Below, in pieces: positions 1 through 6,510 of a stretch of DNA of 13,392 nt. The position numbers and the translations under genes are program-made. Position 1 is the stretch's first letter. Each line of letters starts with the position of its first letter. Source of the DNA: Desulfobacteraceae bacterium (GTDB taxonomy: Bacteria; Desulfobacterota; Desulfobacteria; Desulfobacterales; Desulfosalsimonadaceae); contig JAGXHH010000020.1 of assembly GCA_024636355.1 (NCBI GenBank), forward strand, positions 1-13,392. Reading direction: 5' to 3'. The notes under the pieces are model-generated. The model saw only the letters and a program-made list of their open reading frames with translations, did no database searches and was not told the DNA's origin.

Positions 1-1249
1 GGGTTATGGCAAGTGCTGCGCCGTATGCTGACTTGTAGGCCAGCACGGACGTTGCCCCCGCGGCTTGCATGACATCAACGATCGGCCCGGCGATCAGCGT
101 GCCGGCAACCCCCCATGACAGATAGAGGGTGGCGTTAAAATAAGCGAACAGCCGCCCGCGGTGCTCGGGGGGAATCAGGATCGAGGCCATCGCGTAAGAA
201 GCGGCCAGTATGATCACGTTACCGATTCCCCGGGCAAAACTTGCCACGTAAATCAGCCAGAGCTGATTGGAGATCATGAACAAAGAAAGATGAAGTACGG
301 AAATGATCGTGCCCAGGCAGACGGCCCGGCCGTTTCCGATCATCCGGCCGATCCGGCCGGCAAGCAGGCCGAAAATAATAATCGAAACCGATTCCATATT
401 AAAAATGTAGCCCAGCACACTGCTCGAAACCCCGAACCCGGATTCGAGAAACAGGTACTGCGACTGGATGACCTCGACGCAGTTTCTCCCGAAGTTGATA
501 AATGTCATGGCAATCAGGAAGACGATGAACAGCCGGTAGGAGGCAGGGCCGCAATCGGCCTGGCAATCGGGGTCAGGCGTACCCGCTTTTGCGACCCCGC
601 CCTCGGGCAGAAACAAAACCGGCAGAATGGAGATAAACATCACCCCGGCGGCGGCGAAAAACAGGATCCCGGATTCAAACCCCCATCCGGCGTACATCCT
701 CCCCATACCGTCGTAAAGCAGGCCGCCGAGCCAGATTCCGGCCAGGCGGCCGATTCCCCCGACACTCGTCAGCCGCCCGAATATCTCGTTTCGCTTCCGC
801 GCCGGGTACAAATCCGAAATCAGGGCGCTCCAGCCGACATTGCTCATCGACCAGAAAAATTCCACAATCGACAGCCCGATAAGAATTGCATAGCCGGCCG
901 CCTGGGGGGTGTCGGTCAGTATATGGGCCACCCAGATCAGCACAATGCCGATTCCGGCCGTAAATTCTCCCCAGATCATCAACGTCCGCCGGATCTGGTG
1001 TCGGTCCGACAACCGCCCCCAGAGGAAGGTCTGGGCCAGGATGTTGGACACCATCGGCAGGGTGGCAAACAGGGTGGTGGCCGTCACGGAAAGCCCCAGG
1101 AAATAGCGCAGGTAAATGGACAGATACGCATAGAACAGACCCCGCCGGAACATGGCCAGCGCCTGAAAAGAGCTGATTCCCAGGAAAATGGCGATCGGTG
1201 CGGACCATTGCCTCCTGCGGCGCACAGGCTTTGAACTAAAAATTCCCAT
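1..1249 (-). CDS. MFS transporter, 3' end cut by the window edge
   Basis: An uninterrupted minus-strand frame of 416 codons enters from the left edge, so the C-terminus is missing. The product looks like a major facilitator superfamily permease. A basic N-terminus (KPVRRRRQ, residues 8-14) precedes a first hydrophobic helix (about 18-34). The loop WGRLSDRHQIRR (77-88) matches MFS motif A (GxLxDxxGRR) between helices 2 and 3, and a second motif-A-like loop, GLLAGRIGRMIG, sits in the C-terminal half. About eleven membrane segments are visible, with a central hydrophilic loop (PEGGVAKAGTPDPDC) between the halves. The ATG at 1249 is the first after an in-frame TAA and has no clear Shine-Dalgarno. 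An AGGAGG near 1215 precedes an ATG in another frame and is ignored. The gene is divergent from the rest; its substrate is unknown, though import of an organic acid for the neighbouring pathway is possible. Confidence 0.88.
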   Translation of the reverse strand, partial: MGIFSSKPVRRRRQWSAPIAIFLGISSFQALAMFRRGLFYAYLSIYLRYFLGLSVTATTLFATLPMVSNILAQTFLWGRLSDRHQIRRTLMIWGEFTAGIGIVLIWVAHILTDTPQAAGYAILIGLSIVEFFWSMSNVGWSALISDLYPARKRNEIFGRLTSVGGIGRLAGIWLGGLLYDGMGRMYAGWGFESGILFFAAAGVMFISILPVLFLPEGGVAKAGTPDPDCQADCGPASYRLFIVFLIAMTFINFGRNCVEVIQSQYLFLESGFGVSSSVLGYIFNMESVSIIIFGLLAGRIGRMIGNGRAVCLGTIISVLHLSLFMISNQLWLIYVASFARGIGNVIILAASYAMASILIPPEHRGRLFAYFNATLYLSWGVAGTLIAGPIVDVMQAAGATSVLAYKSAYGAALAIT

Positions 1250-1527
1250 TACACTATTTTACCGGCGAGGCCCCCGGCTCACGATTTGCCAATGGGCTCA
1301 GATATTAAATTGAAGGATATTTCTATCTGCCACAAAGCACTTCCGGATTGCCTGGATTTCAGCTTCCTTCCGGATTTCCGTTGTTACCACAAGAAGACTC
1401 ATCTTTAAAAACATTATCCGCCGGCAGGCTTTTGCAAATGCGGATCAGCCGTAACATGTTGCCCATTTTGCCGTTGTGGTTCAGGAAAATCCAACCCAAC
1501 AATTTCCGGTGAACGTCGAAAGGCTCT

Positions 1528-1587
1528 GTAGGAGCGGGCCACACCCGTGATGGCGGATGCAATTTCGCGGGCATGGCCCGCTCCTAC
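1528..1587. repeat. REP-like inverted repeat with GTAGG...CCTAC ends
   Basis: The arms GTAGGAGCGGGCC (1528-1540) and GGCCCGCTCCTAC (1575-1587) are perfect reverse complements. Imperfect pairing continues inward (CACCCGTGA against TCGCGGGCAT), leaving a loop of about 12 bases. The size and GTAGG ends resemble the REP/REPIN class mobilised by Y1 (RAYT) transposases; no transposase is in the window. Confidence 0.8.
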
Positions 1588-1684
1588 GTGATCACCCGTT
1601 AATCACAGACACATTCCACCGAGAACGATACTCATCGGAAATCACCGGAAATCTTATCCCGGCAGCCCCCTGAAAAAAAACTAC

Positions 1685-1712
1685 TTGACTTGTTGGTTCA
1701 CCCGGTTAATAT
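1685..1712 (+). promoter_or_regulatory. Probable sigma-70-type promoter for the GMC gene
   Basis: TTGACT at 1685-1690 and TAATAT at 1707-1712 are separated by 16 bases, close to the sigma-70 consensus. This places the transcription start near 1718-1720, inside the GTCGAC operator. It is the best promoter-like match I found upstream of the plus-strand genes. It implies a roughly 200-base leader. Confidence 0.6.
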
Positions 1713-1716
1713 TTTA

Positions 1717-1737
1717 GTCGACTGTCGACCGTCGACA
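1717..1737. promoter_or_regulatory. Operator-like triple GTCGAC element over the predicted +1
   Basis: GTCGAC occurs three times at 7-base spacing (1717-1722, 1724-1729, 1731-1736). The segment 1723-1737, TGTCGACCGTCGACA, is a perfect 15-bp palindrome around a central C. Its position at and just after the predicted start site suits a repressor of the TetR, MarR or GntR kind. No regulator gene lies in the window, so its owner is unknown. Confidence 0.6.
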
Positions 1738-1909
1738 AACGAAACACCGTTTGCAGTCAAATATTCTATTTTTTGACGAACAAATGGTTTCATTCGCCTA
1801 CTGACGGTTCTTTCCAACGTTACGACAAAAGCGCCCGACCGAAGAAAAACAGAATCTTTTCGATAAACATATGCATTGGCTTTTTCGCACCCGCTTTTTC
1901 AACCCTGAA

Positions 1910-1915
1910 GGGAGG
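1910..1915 (+). promoter_or_regulatory. Ribosome binding site that fixes the GMC start
   Basis: GGGAGG lies seven bases upstream of ATG 1923. This strong site supports 1923 over an in-frame TTG at 1773, which has no such signal and would add 50 residues unlike the family. Confidence 0.8.
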
Positions 1916-1922
1916 AATCGTT

Positions 1923-3284
1923 ATGCCATCGCCTAAAACCGAATTCGATGCCATCGTCGTCGGAAGCGGACCGGGGGGCGCGACTGTCGCCCGGGACCTG
2001 TCCCGGAACGGAAAAAAGGTGCTCATCCTGGAATACGGGGACAATGATCCCGTAAAGGGCACCATCCCGCAGGTCATCTCCCGGGCCTTCATCCCCGGGA
2101 AGAACGTGGTCATCACTACCCAGGCCCTGCCGGTCATCCGGGCTGTGACCACCGGGGGCAGTTCCCTGATCTATTGCGGCACGGCGTTTTTCCCGCCGGT
2201 TGAAACCCTGAAGCGATACGGCGTGGACATATCCGTCGAAGCCGACGAAGTCCGCAACGACGTCCCTATTGAAGCCCTGTCCGATGAACTCATGGGCGCC
2301 GGCCCGCAGCGTTTTCATGAAAGCGCCCTGGAGCTCGGCTACGACTGCCATAAACTGGATAAATTCATCTACCAGAACAAATGCCGGACCAAATGCCAGC
2401 TCTGCATGTACGGCTGCCCCTTCGGCGCCAAGTGGAACGCCCGGCACTTTGTGGACGACGCCCTCGAACACGGTGCAAAGATGATCAACCACGCCAAAGT
2501 GGAAAAGGTGATCATCGAAGACAAAAAAGCAGTCGGCGTCGAGTACCGGCACAACAAGGAAACGTTCAGGGCTTTTGCCCCGAAGGTGATCGTGGCGGCC
2601 GGCGGCATCGGCTCTCCATTGATTTTGCGGAAAAGCGGAATGCGCAGCACCGGTTTCGACTTTTTCTTCGATCCGCTGGTGTTCGTTTACGGCAAGGTAA
2701 AGGGTTTGGGCAACGGAAAGGCAATCCCCATGAGCGCCGGTATCCACTTTGAAGAAGACGGCATCGTCATGACCGATTTCAACATGCCGCGGATGTTCAA
2801 AGTCGCCTTCGACCTCCAGATCCTCAAAGTAAAACAGGCCTTCGCTTATTCCGACGTCATTCCGATCATGATCAAGATCCGGGACAATCTTTCGGGCGAG
2901 ATCACCAGCAGGGGCTGGGTCAATAAACCGCTCACGAAATATGACAAGATGAAACTCGACAAAGGTGCCGAACACGCCAAACGGATCCTTTCCAATGCCG
3001 GGGCCACCGATATTTACAGGAGCTGGACCACCGCGGCCCACCCCGGCGGAACGGTGAAAATCGGCGAGCACCTGGATGCCGACCTGCAGACCAAATTTGA
3101 GAACCTCTACGTCTGCGACTGCTCGGTCATGCCCGAAGAATGGGGCCTGCCGCCAACGTGGTCAATTCTCGCCCTGGGCAAACGCCTGGCCAAACACCTG
3201 ATGGCCGCCGATCAGACCGATAAGATCCGGGATGAGAAGGTGTCCGTGCTGCGCCCGGAAGCCGCCTTCAAAGCAGTCAATTGA
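1923..3284 (+). CDS. GMC-type FAD oxidoreductase with a ferredoxin-like cysteine cluster
   Basis: The 453-residue product is a flavin-dependent oxidoreductase of the glucose-methanol-choline type. The N-terminal FAD-binding motif is VVGSGPGGATVARDLS (12-27), with the acidic end of beta-2 at LILE (34-37). A second nucleotide-fold stretch, KVIVAAGGIGSPLIL (221-235), is typical of the family. The C-terminal signature HPGGTVKIGEHLD (373-385) and the FAD-contacting NLYVCDCSVMP end complete the fold. Unusually, C154-x3-C158-x2-C161-x3-C165-P is inserted mid-protein and could bind a [4Fe-4S] cluster, which would let the flavin trade electrons with ferredoxin-type partners. His373 is the expected catalytic base, but the usual partner His/Asn-Pro near the C-terminus is replaced by PPTWS (410-414). 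It is preceded by its own promoter and operator and leads the plus-strand genes. The substrate is unknown; oxidation of an alcohol, or reduction of an activated C=C or C=O, are both possible. Confidence 0.85.
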   Translation: MPSPKTEFDAIVVGSGPGGATVARDLSRNGKKVLILEYGDNDPVKGTIPQVISRAFIPGKNVVITTQALPVIRAVTTGGSSLIYCGTAFFPPVETLKRYGVDISVEADEVRNDVPIEALSDELMGAGPQRFHESALELGYDCHKLDKFIYQNKCRTKCQLCMYGCPFGAKWNARHFVDDALEHGAKMINHAKVEKVIIEDKKAVGVEYRHNKETFRAFAPKVIVAAGGIGSPLILRKSGMRSTGFDFFFDPLVFVYGKVKGLGNGKAIPMSAGIHFEEDGIVMTDFNMPRMFKVAFDLQILKVKQAFAYSDVIPIMIKIRDNLSGEITSRGWVNKPLTKYDKMKLDKGAEHAKRILSNAGATDIYRSWTTAAHPGGTVKIGEHLDADLQTKFENLYVCDCSVMPEEWGLPPTWSILALGKRLAKHLMAADQTDKIRDEKVSVLRPEAAFKAVN

Positions 3285-3328
3285 ACAGGTTCGCAGGTTG
3301 GGGTTGAACCGAGTCAAATTATCTTTTG

Positions 3329-3450
3329 AACCACGAAGGCACAAAGAGCACAAAGTTTTGGGCTGCCGCAGGCTGAAATCTTTTTGCCCGGCGCTTTCCC
3401 GCCGGGTGAAAAATCTTGCCCTTCTTCGTGCCCTTCGTGCCTTTGTGGTT
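3329..3450. repeat. Nested inverted repeat, AACCACGAAGGCAC family
   Basis: The 27-base left arm at 3329-3355 (begins AACCACGAAGGCAC) and the right arm at 3424-3450 (ends TGCCTTTGTGGTT) are reverse complements with about five mismatches. Within them a hairpin of CCCGGCG (3387-3393) and CGCCGGG (3400-3406), extended by T/A runs to about 13 pairs, is nested. No U-tract follows it, so it is not a standard terminator. It occupies most of the 264-base gap between the GMC gene and the next gene. Confidence 0.75.
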
Positions 3451-3460
3451 AAATCTTTTT

Positions 3461-3483
3461 TAAGATTAAGAGCAAGAGCAAGA
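3461..3483 (+). repeat. Short GATTAA/GAGCAA hexamer array
   Basis: TAAGATTAAGAGCAAGAGCA and the following AGA form about three to four hexamers of the two types GATTAA and GAGCAA, reading on the plus strand only. It is a solo half of the facing arrays seen at 9880-10025 and 11514-11618. Like the array at 8896-8910 it ends in a CAAGATRAAAAC flank. Confidence 0.75.
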
Positions 3484-3548
3484 TGAAAACAAACGCCATA
3501 TTTTCACGATTCTTCTAATGAACGCACCTCTATGGAGGCAGTCCAGAA

Positions 3549-5027
3549 ATGAAAACCCCGTCCGAATTCCCTTTGGGCATTCAACGCGTATCGGAAATGG
3601 AGCAGATCGATTACTCGGCGCATGCGGCCGTGGCCCGCAAACTCCTGCACACCCGGGAGGTCCGGCAGCTGCTTGGAACCCTGCTGCCGGAGGTCTTGAA
3701 TGTCTATGCGGGCAAAAGCCGGTTCAAGAAATTTGTTGCCCGCCGGGTCGGCAATCACCTGAGCAGAAGCCTGTCCCGGTCCGGAGACATCTTTGATCCC
3801 AGGGAAATTCAGCAGCTGTTCGAAAACGAACAATTCGTCGAAAATCTCCTCGCTCCCCTCCCCGACCTGGTCAACGGCCTCTTCGACATCCTCGGCACCA
3901 CGGTGACGACCATAGAGGAGCTCGACACCCGGGAAAAGACAAAACTGTTCGGCGACCTGATGGGCCGGATGGCCAACGGCCAGACCGGATCACTCATCAC
4001 GTCCGGATGCCGGATATTAAACGACATCCATCGGGCGGATCCTGAATTTTTTACCAAAAACCTGGAACCCGGGTTTAAAAAATGGATCGAGTCGGTCGAT
4101 TTCGGCGAGGTCAAGGAGATGGTCGAAAATTCGGCATCCGATGTCCGGGCTTTTGTCACAATGGCCAACGACACAATCTGGCAATACCCGGCCAAGGTGG
4201 TGCTGCTCCTTTCACTTCTGCCTTCCATGGCGAACATGCTGACCGATTCGGCCGACATTTCCCTTTCCCGGTTAAACGAAATGGCCCCCGACCTGCTCAC
4301 CGATGTCATCCTCTCCTTTATTAATGAAATCGAAACCGCACCCGTTGCCGGTCTGGTCAATGAACTGTCCGAGCTTGTCCGGAAAATTCATACCGGAAGC
4401 GGGCTTCTGGGCGAGCCGGGAACCCCGCAACTGCCCCGGGTGCTGTCCGCTAAAATCAACCAGATCATTGAGCAGACCGATGCGGTCGCCCTGTGGAAAG
4501 CCAAAATGGCGCTGGCCGAAACCGGGGCATCAATTGATACGGCGTTAACCGATGCGGTCAACAACACCCCGGCGCTAAAGCAACTCGCCCTGATCAAAGG
4601 ACCGGAAATCACCAATATCCGCGTCAAAACGAAAAACCGGAAACTGGCCTGGTGGGACGGGCTCGATGACGAAGACGCTGCCAGGTCTGCATCACAAAAC
4701 CTGTCCGCCTACGACCTCCAGGAAGCGGCCGAAGTGGTCAACAACACCCTCCGGCTTTTCAACCGGGTCGCCGAAGAGAAACCGGAACTTTTTGCCGGGC
4801 TCGTCCGCCAGTTCGTCAATGGCATTGACGACTACGAACTCGCCGAAGCCGCCCGGCGCCTGTACACGGAAATCGGCGAAGAAATCAAACCGGCCGCCCG
4901 GGCCGTCGTGCCGGGTGTCGTGACGTGGCTCTGCGACGTGCTCAAACCGGCCGATGACGCCCATGAAGATGATGCCGCACAGGCCCGCGAAGCGCTGCAG
5001 GCACTGTTTGCAAGCGAGGAGGTATAA
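3549..5027 (+). CDS. Unrecognised helical-repeat protein coupled to the BcrC-like gene
   Basis: I do not recognise this 492-residue protein. It is rich in predicted amphipathic helix, has no signal peptide or clear membrane span, and has only two cysteines (154 and 462), neither in a metal motif. Three segments look like diverged copies of one helical unit: about 152-195 (ILNDIHRADPEFFTKNLEPG), 238-280 (RLNEMAPDLLTDVILSFINE) and 399-440 (LRLFNRVAEEKPELFAGLVR), each with a PE/PD-x-L/F core followed by a Phe and an acidic stretch. ATG 3549 has GGAGG ten bases upstream (3534-3538). The stop at 5025-5027 lies between the ribosome binding site and the start of the BcrC-like gene two bases later, so the two are almost certainly translated together. 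That suggests a chaperone, scaffold or extra subunit for the reductase, but this is inference only. Confidence 0.85.
   Translation: MKTPSEFPLGIQRVSEMEQIDYSAHAAVARKLLHTREVRQLLGTLLPEVLNVYAGKSRFKKFVARRVGNHLSRSLSRSGDIFDPREIQQLFENEQFVENLLAPLPDLVNGLFDILGTTVTTIEELDTREKTKLFGDLMGRMANGQTGSLITSGCRILNDIHRADPEFFTKNLEPGFKKWIESVDFGEVKEMVENSASDVRAFVTMANDTIWQYPAKVVLLLSLLPSMANMLTDSADISLSRLNEMAPDLLTDVILSFINEIETAPVAGLVNELSELVRKIHTGSGLLGEPGTPQLPRVLSAKINQIIEQTDAVALWKAKMALAETGASIDTALTDAVNNTPALKQLALIKGPEITNIRVKTKNRKLAWWDGLDDEDAARSASQNLSAYDLQEAAEVVNNTLRLFNRVAEEKPELFAGLVRQFVNGIDDYELAEAARRLYTEIGEEIKPAARAVVPGVVTWLCDVLKPADDAHEDDAAQAREALQALFASEEV
5016..5023 (+). promoter_or_regulatory. Strong ribosome binding site inside the upstream gene
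   Basis: GAGGAGGT lies seven bases before ATG 5030 and within the last codons of the 3549-5027 gene. This arrangement points to translational coupling. Confidence 0.85.
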
Positions 5028-5029
5028 CC

Positions 5030-6196
5030 ATGCAGATTTTTCACGATGCGGCCACACGGGTCTACTGCCAGGCGATCGCCGACTGGAAAACGGCCGGCAA
5101 ACCGGTGGTCGGCTACACCTGCTCCTACACACCCGCGGAAATCTTTCATGCCGCAGACATCCTGCCGGTCCGGTTGCGGGGAATCGAAACCGAGGGGATG
5201 GAGGTCGGCGACACCTATTTCGGCCCGTTTATCTGCAGCTTTCCCAAATGCATCCTGCAGCTGGCCGGAAAGGGCAAATTTTCGTTTTTAGACGGCGCCA
5301 TCATTACCCCGGGATGCGACGGGATGCGGCGCCTGGACGAATGCTGGCGCAAAGCGGGCGAAGACTACGAGGGAATCGTTCCCGATTATTTTTATTACTT
5401 CGACGTCCCCCACAAGGCGGAAGACCATGGCCTGGCCTGGTACATCGAGGAAGTCCGCCTGCTGATCAAAAGCATCGAAGACCATTTCGGGGTAACGATC
5501 ACAAATGAAAAAATGTCGGCCGCCATTTCCGAATTCAACAAGGGGCGCCGGTTGCTGCAGGAGTTGGAAGACCTGCGGGCGGAAGACGAGGTGGTGGTCA
5601 GCGGAACCGATGTGTTTGCCGCGACGGTGGCCGGCACGGTCATGCCCCGGGATGCCTACACCGCATCCCTGAAGAAATGGCTGACCACCCTTAAGAAACG
5701 CAAAACGGATTTGAGCGAGGGAAAAGCCCGGGTGATGGTCGTCGGCAGCGTAAGCGATGAAATCGATCTTTTCCAGCTCATCGAAGATACCGGTAAAGCA
5801 ATCGTCGTGGCGGAAAACCTCTGTTTCGGCATCCGGTACGAAGGAAACGAAATCAAAGAAGACGGTGACCCGGTCGAATCCCTGGCCGCCCATTACCTTG
5901 GCTCATCGGTCTGCCCGCGGATGTTCGGCAGGTATCAGGATCGGCTGAACATGCTCAAGGAACGGATCGCGCGATCGAAAGTGGAAGGCCTGATCATGCA
6001 GAACATCCGGTTCTGCGACCTGCACGGCGCAGAAAACGCCCTGTTCGAGCGGGATCTGGAAGCGCTCGGCATCCCGTGCCTCCGCGTGGAGCGCGAATAC
6101 GGCCCCCACATCGACGCCGGCCGGATGAAGCTGCGGATCAACGCCTTTTTAGAGCGAATCGCTTCAACAAGCAGGCAGATGGCCAATGCGCTGTAG
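5030..6196 (+). CDS. BcrC/HgdB-like subunit, benzoyl-CoA reductase / 2-hydroxyacyl-CoA dehydratase family
   Basis: The 388-residue product belongs to the family of benzoyl-CoA reductase subunits B and C, HgdA/HgdB-type dehydratases and double-cubane proteins, whose [4Fe-4S] clusters accept ATP-driven electrons. The N-terminal motif is GYTCSYTPAEIFHAADILPV (28-47). Next come FICSFPKC (67-74), ITPGCDGM (92-99) and the C-terminal IRFCDLHGAE (326-335), followed by GIPCLRVEREYG (347-358). C31, C69 and C329 match the three-cysteine cluster pattern and spacing of characterised dehydratase subunits, so the cluster looks intact. Length and motifs resemble BcrC/BzdN more than BcrB. It heads the order C-B-activator-activator. 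The stop codon TAG lies inside a perfect palindrome (6193-6220), so the present C-terminus (SRQMANAL) may have been set by that repeat. Whether it pairs with B1, B2 or both is unknown. Substrate class is inferred from family only. Confidence 0.88.
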   Translation: MQIFHDAATRVYCQAIADWKTAGKPVVGYTCSYTPAEIFHAADILPVRLRGIETEGMEVGDTYFGPFICSFPKCILQLAGKGKFSFLDGAIITPGCDGMRRLDECWRKAGEDYEGIVPDYFYYFDVPHKAEDHGLAWYIEEVRLLIKSIEDHFGVTITNEKMSAAISEFNKGRRLLQELEDLRAEDEVVVSGTDVFAATVAGTVMPRDAYTASLKKWLTTLKKRKTDLSEGKARVMVVGSVSDEIDLFQLIEDTGKAIVVAENLCFGIRYEGNEIKEDGDPVESLAAHYLGSSVCPRMFGRYQDRLNMLKERIARSKVEGLIMQNIRFCDLHGAENALFERDLEALGIPCLRVEREYGPHIDAGRMKLRINAFLERIASTSRQMANAL

Positions 6197-6220
6197 GGGC
6201 GACCGGCCGGTCGCCCCTAC
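6193..6220. repeat. Perfect 28-bp palindrome overlapping a stop codon
   Basis: GTAGGGGCGACCGG (6193-6206) is followed by its exact reverse complement CCGGTCGCCCCTAC (6207-6220). It shares GTAGG...CCTAC ends with the repeats at 1528 and 13169. The TAG at 6194-6196 ends the BcrC-like gene. It can form a stable RNA hairpin but is not followed by a U-run. Confidence 0.9.
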
Positions 6221-6236
6221 GGAACAAATTATTTTA

Positions 6237-6330
6237 CATGAAGACCATGAAGAGCATGAAGAAGGGCATCAAAATTTATAAACCAAAAACCCCTTCATGT
6301 TCTTCCAGCCCTCCTTCATGGATCTTCATG
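6237..6330. repeat. Inverted CATGAAGA repeat, copy A
   Basis: The left arm 6237-6266 repeats CATGAAGA at 9-base periodicity (CATGAAGAC, CATGAAGAG, CATGAAGAA). The right arm 6291-6330 carries the complementary TTCATG units. The arms flank an AT-rich loop (TTTATAAACC). The right arm ends CTTCATGGATCTTCATGTT and then ATTCACAG, which recurs at copy B (8735-8837). Confidence 0.8.
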
Positions 6331-6380
6331 TTGAATTCACAGGTCGCTTCAGTTGACCGGCCGCAAACAATAGCACGAGG

Positions 6381-6499
6381 GCTTAACCCTGACCTGCCCT
6401 TGACCTTGAATTTAAACCTTGAACCTTGAACTTTGAACCTTGAACTTGATTTAAACCTTAAACCTTATACCCTGAACCCTAAACCTGAACTTTTAACCC
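6381..6499 (+). repeat. Degenerate TTGAACC / TTAAACC heptamer array
   Basis: About fifteen imperfect units of roughly seven bases (CTTGAAC, TTTGAAC, TTAAACC, CCTGAAC, CCTAAAC) run without interruption to within 12 bases of the B1 start. All lie in one orientation, unlike the facing arms elsewhere. Unit length drifts between six and eight. Confidence 0.75.
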
Positions 6500-6510
6500 G
6501 AGGTTTCCTC
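6500..6510 (+). promoter_or_regulatory. Ribosome binding site of B1 within a tiny hairpin
   Basis: GAGG (6500-6503) is the only plausible ribosome binding site for ATG 6511. It is followed by TTT and CCTC (6507-6510), a perfect 4-bp complement, which could partly hide the site. The same site selects 6511 over an in-frame ATG at 6433 that lies inside the heptamer array. Confidence 0.55.

Larger units (their letters stand above)
1250..1922. other. Divergent intergenic region between the MFS and GMC genes
   Basis: This 673-base region separates the two divergent genes. It holds a REP-like inverted repeat (1528-1587), a probable promoter (1685-1712) and a GTCGAC operator (1717-1737). About 200 bases of likely 5' leader follow before the GMC start. 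No coding potential is supported: a 71-codon minus-strand frame at 1359-1574 has no start signal and runs into the palindrome. Confidence 0.7.
6197..6510. other. Repeat-filled gap between the C-like and B1 genes
   Basis: This 314-base gap holds the end of the 28-bp palindrome, the CATGAAGA inverted repeat (6237-6330) and the TTGAACC-type array (6381-6499). The only unique stretch is roughly 6331-6380. I see no gene and no convincing promoter. Reading frames through the array are artefacts of its composition. Confidence 0.75.

Noticed and set aside
161..1234. Long plus-strand open frame of 357 codons
   Set aside because: It is the exact antisense of the MFS gene; its translation is hydrophilic and lacks any family pattern, while the minus frame shows membrane helices and MFS motif A.
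1261..1340. Minus-strand promoter for the MFS gene
   Set aside because: A TAATAT is present on the minus strand near 1302-1307 but no -35 hexamer lies at suitable spacing, so I did not call it.
1359..1574. 71-codon minus-strand frame in the divergent region
   Set aside because: It begins in the REP-like palindrome, has no start signal and no recognisable features.
1773..1922. 50-residue N-terminal extension of the GMC protein from a TTG
   Set aside because: It has no ribosome binding site and its sequence is unlike the family; ATG 1923 follows GGGAGG and begins just before the FAD motif.
3387..3406. GC hairpin considered as a rho-independent terminator
   Set aside because: It is not followed by a T-run on either strand; it sits inside a larger inverted repeat.
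6433..6510. 26-residue extension of B1
   Set aside because: It is encoded entirely by the TTGAACC-type array, and the paralogue B2 starts at the equivalent of 6511.
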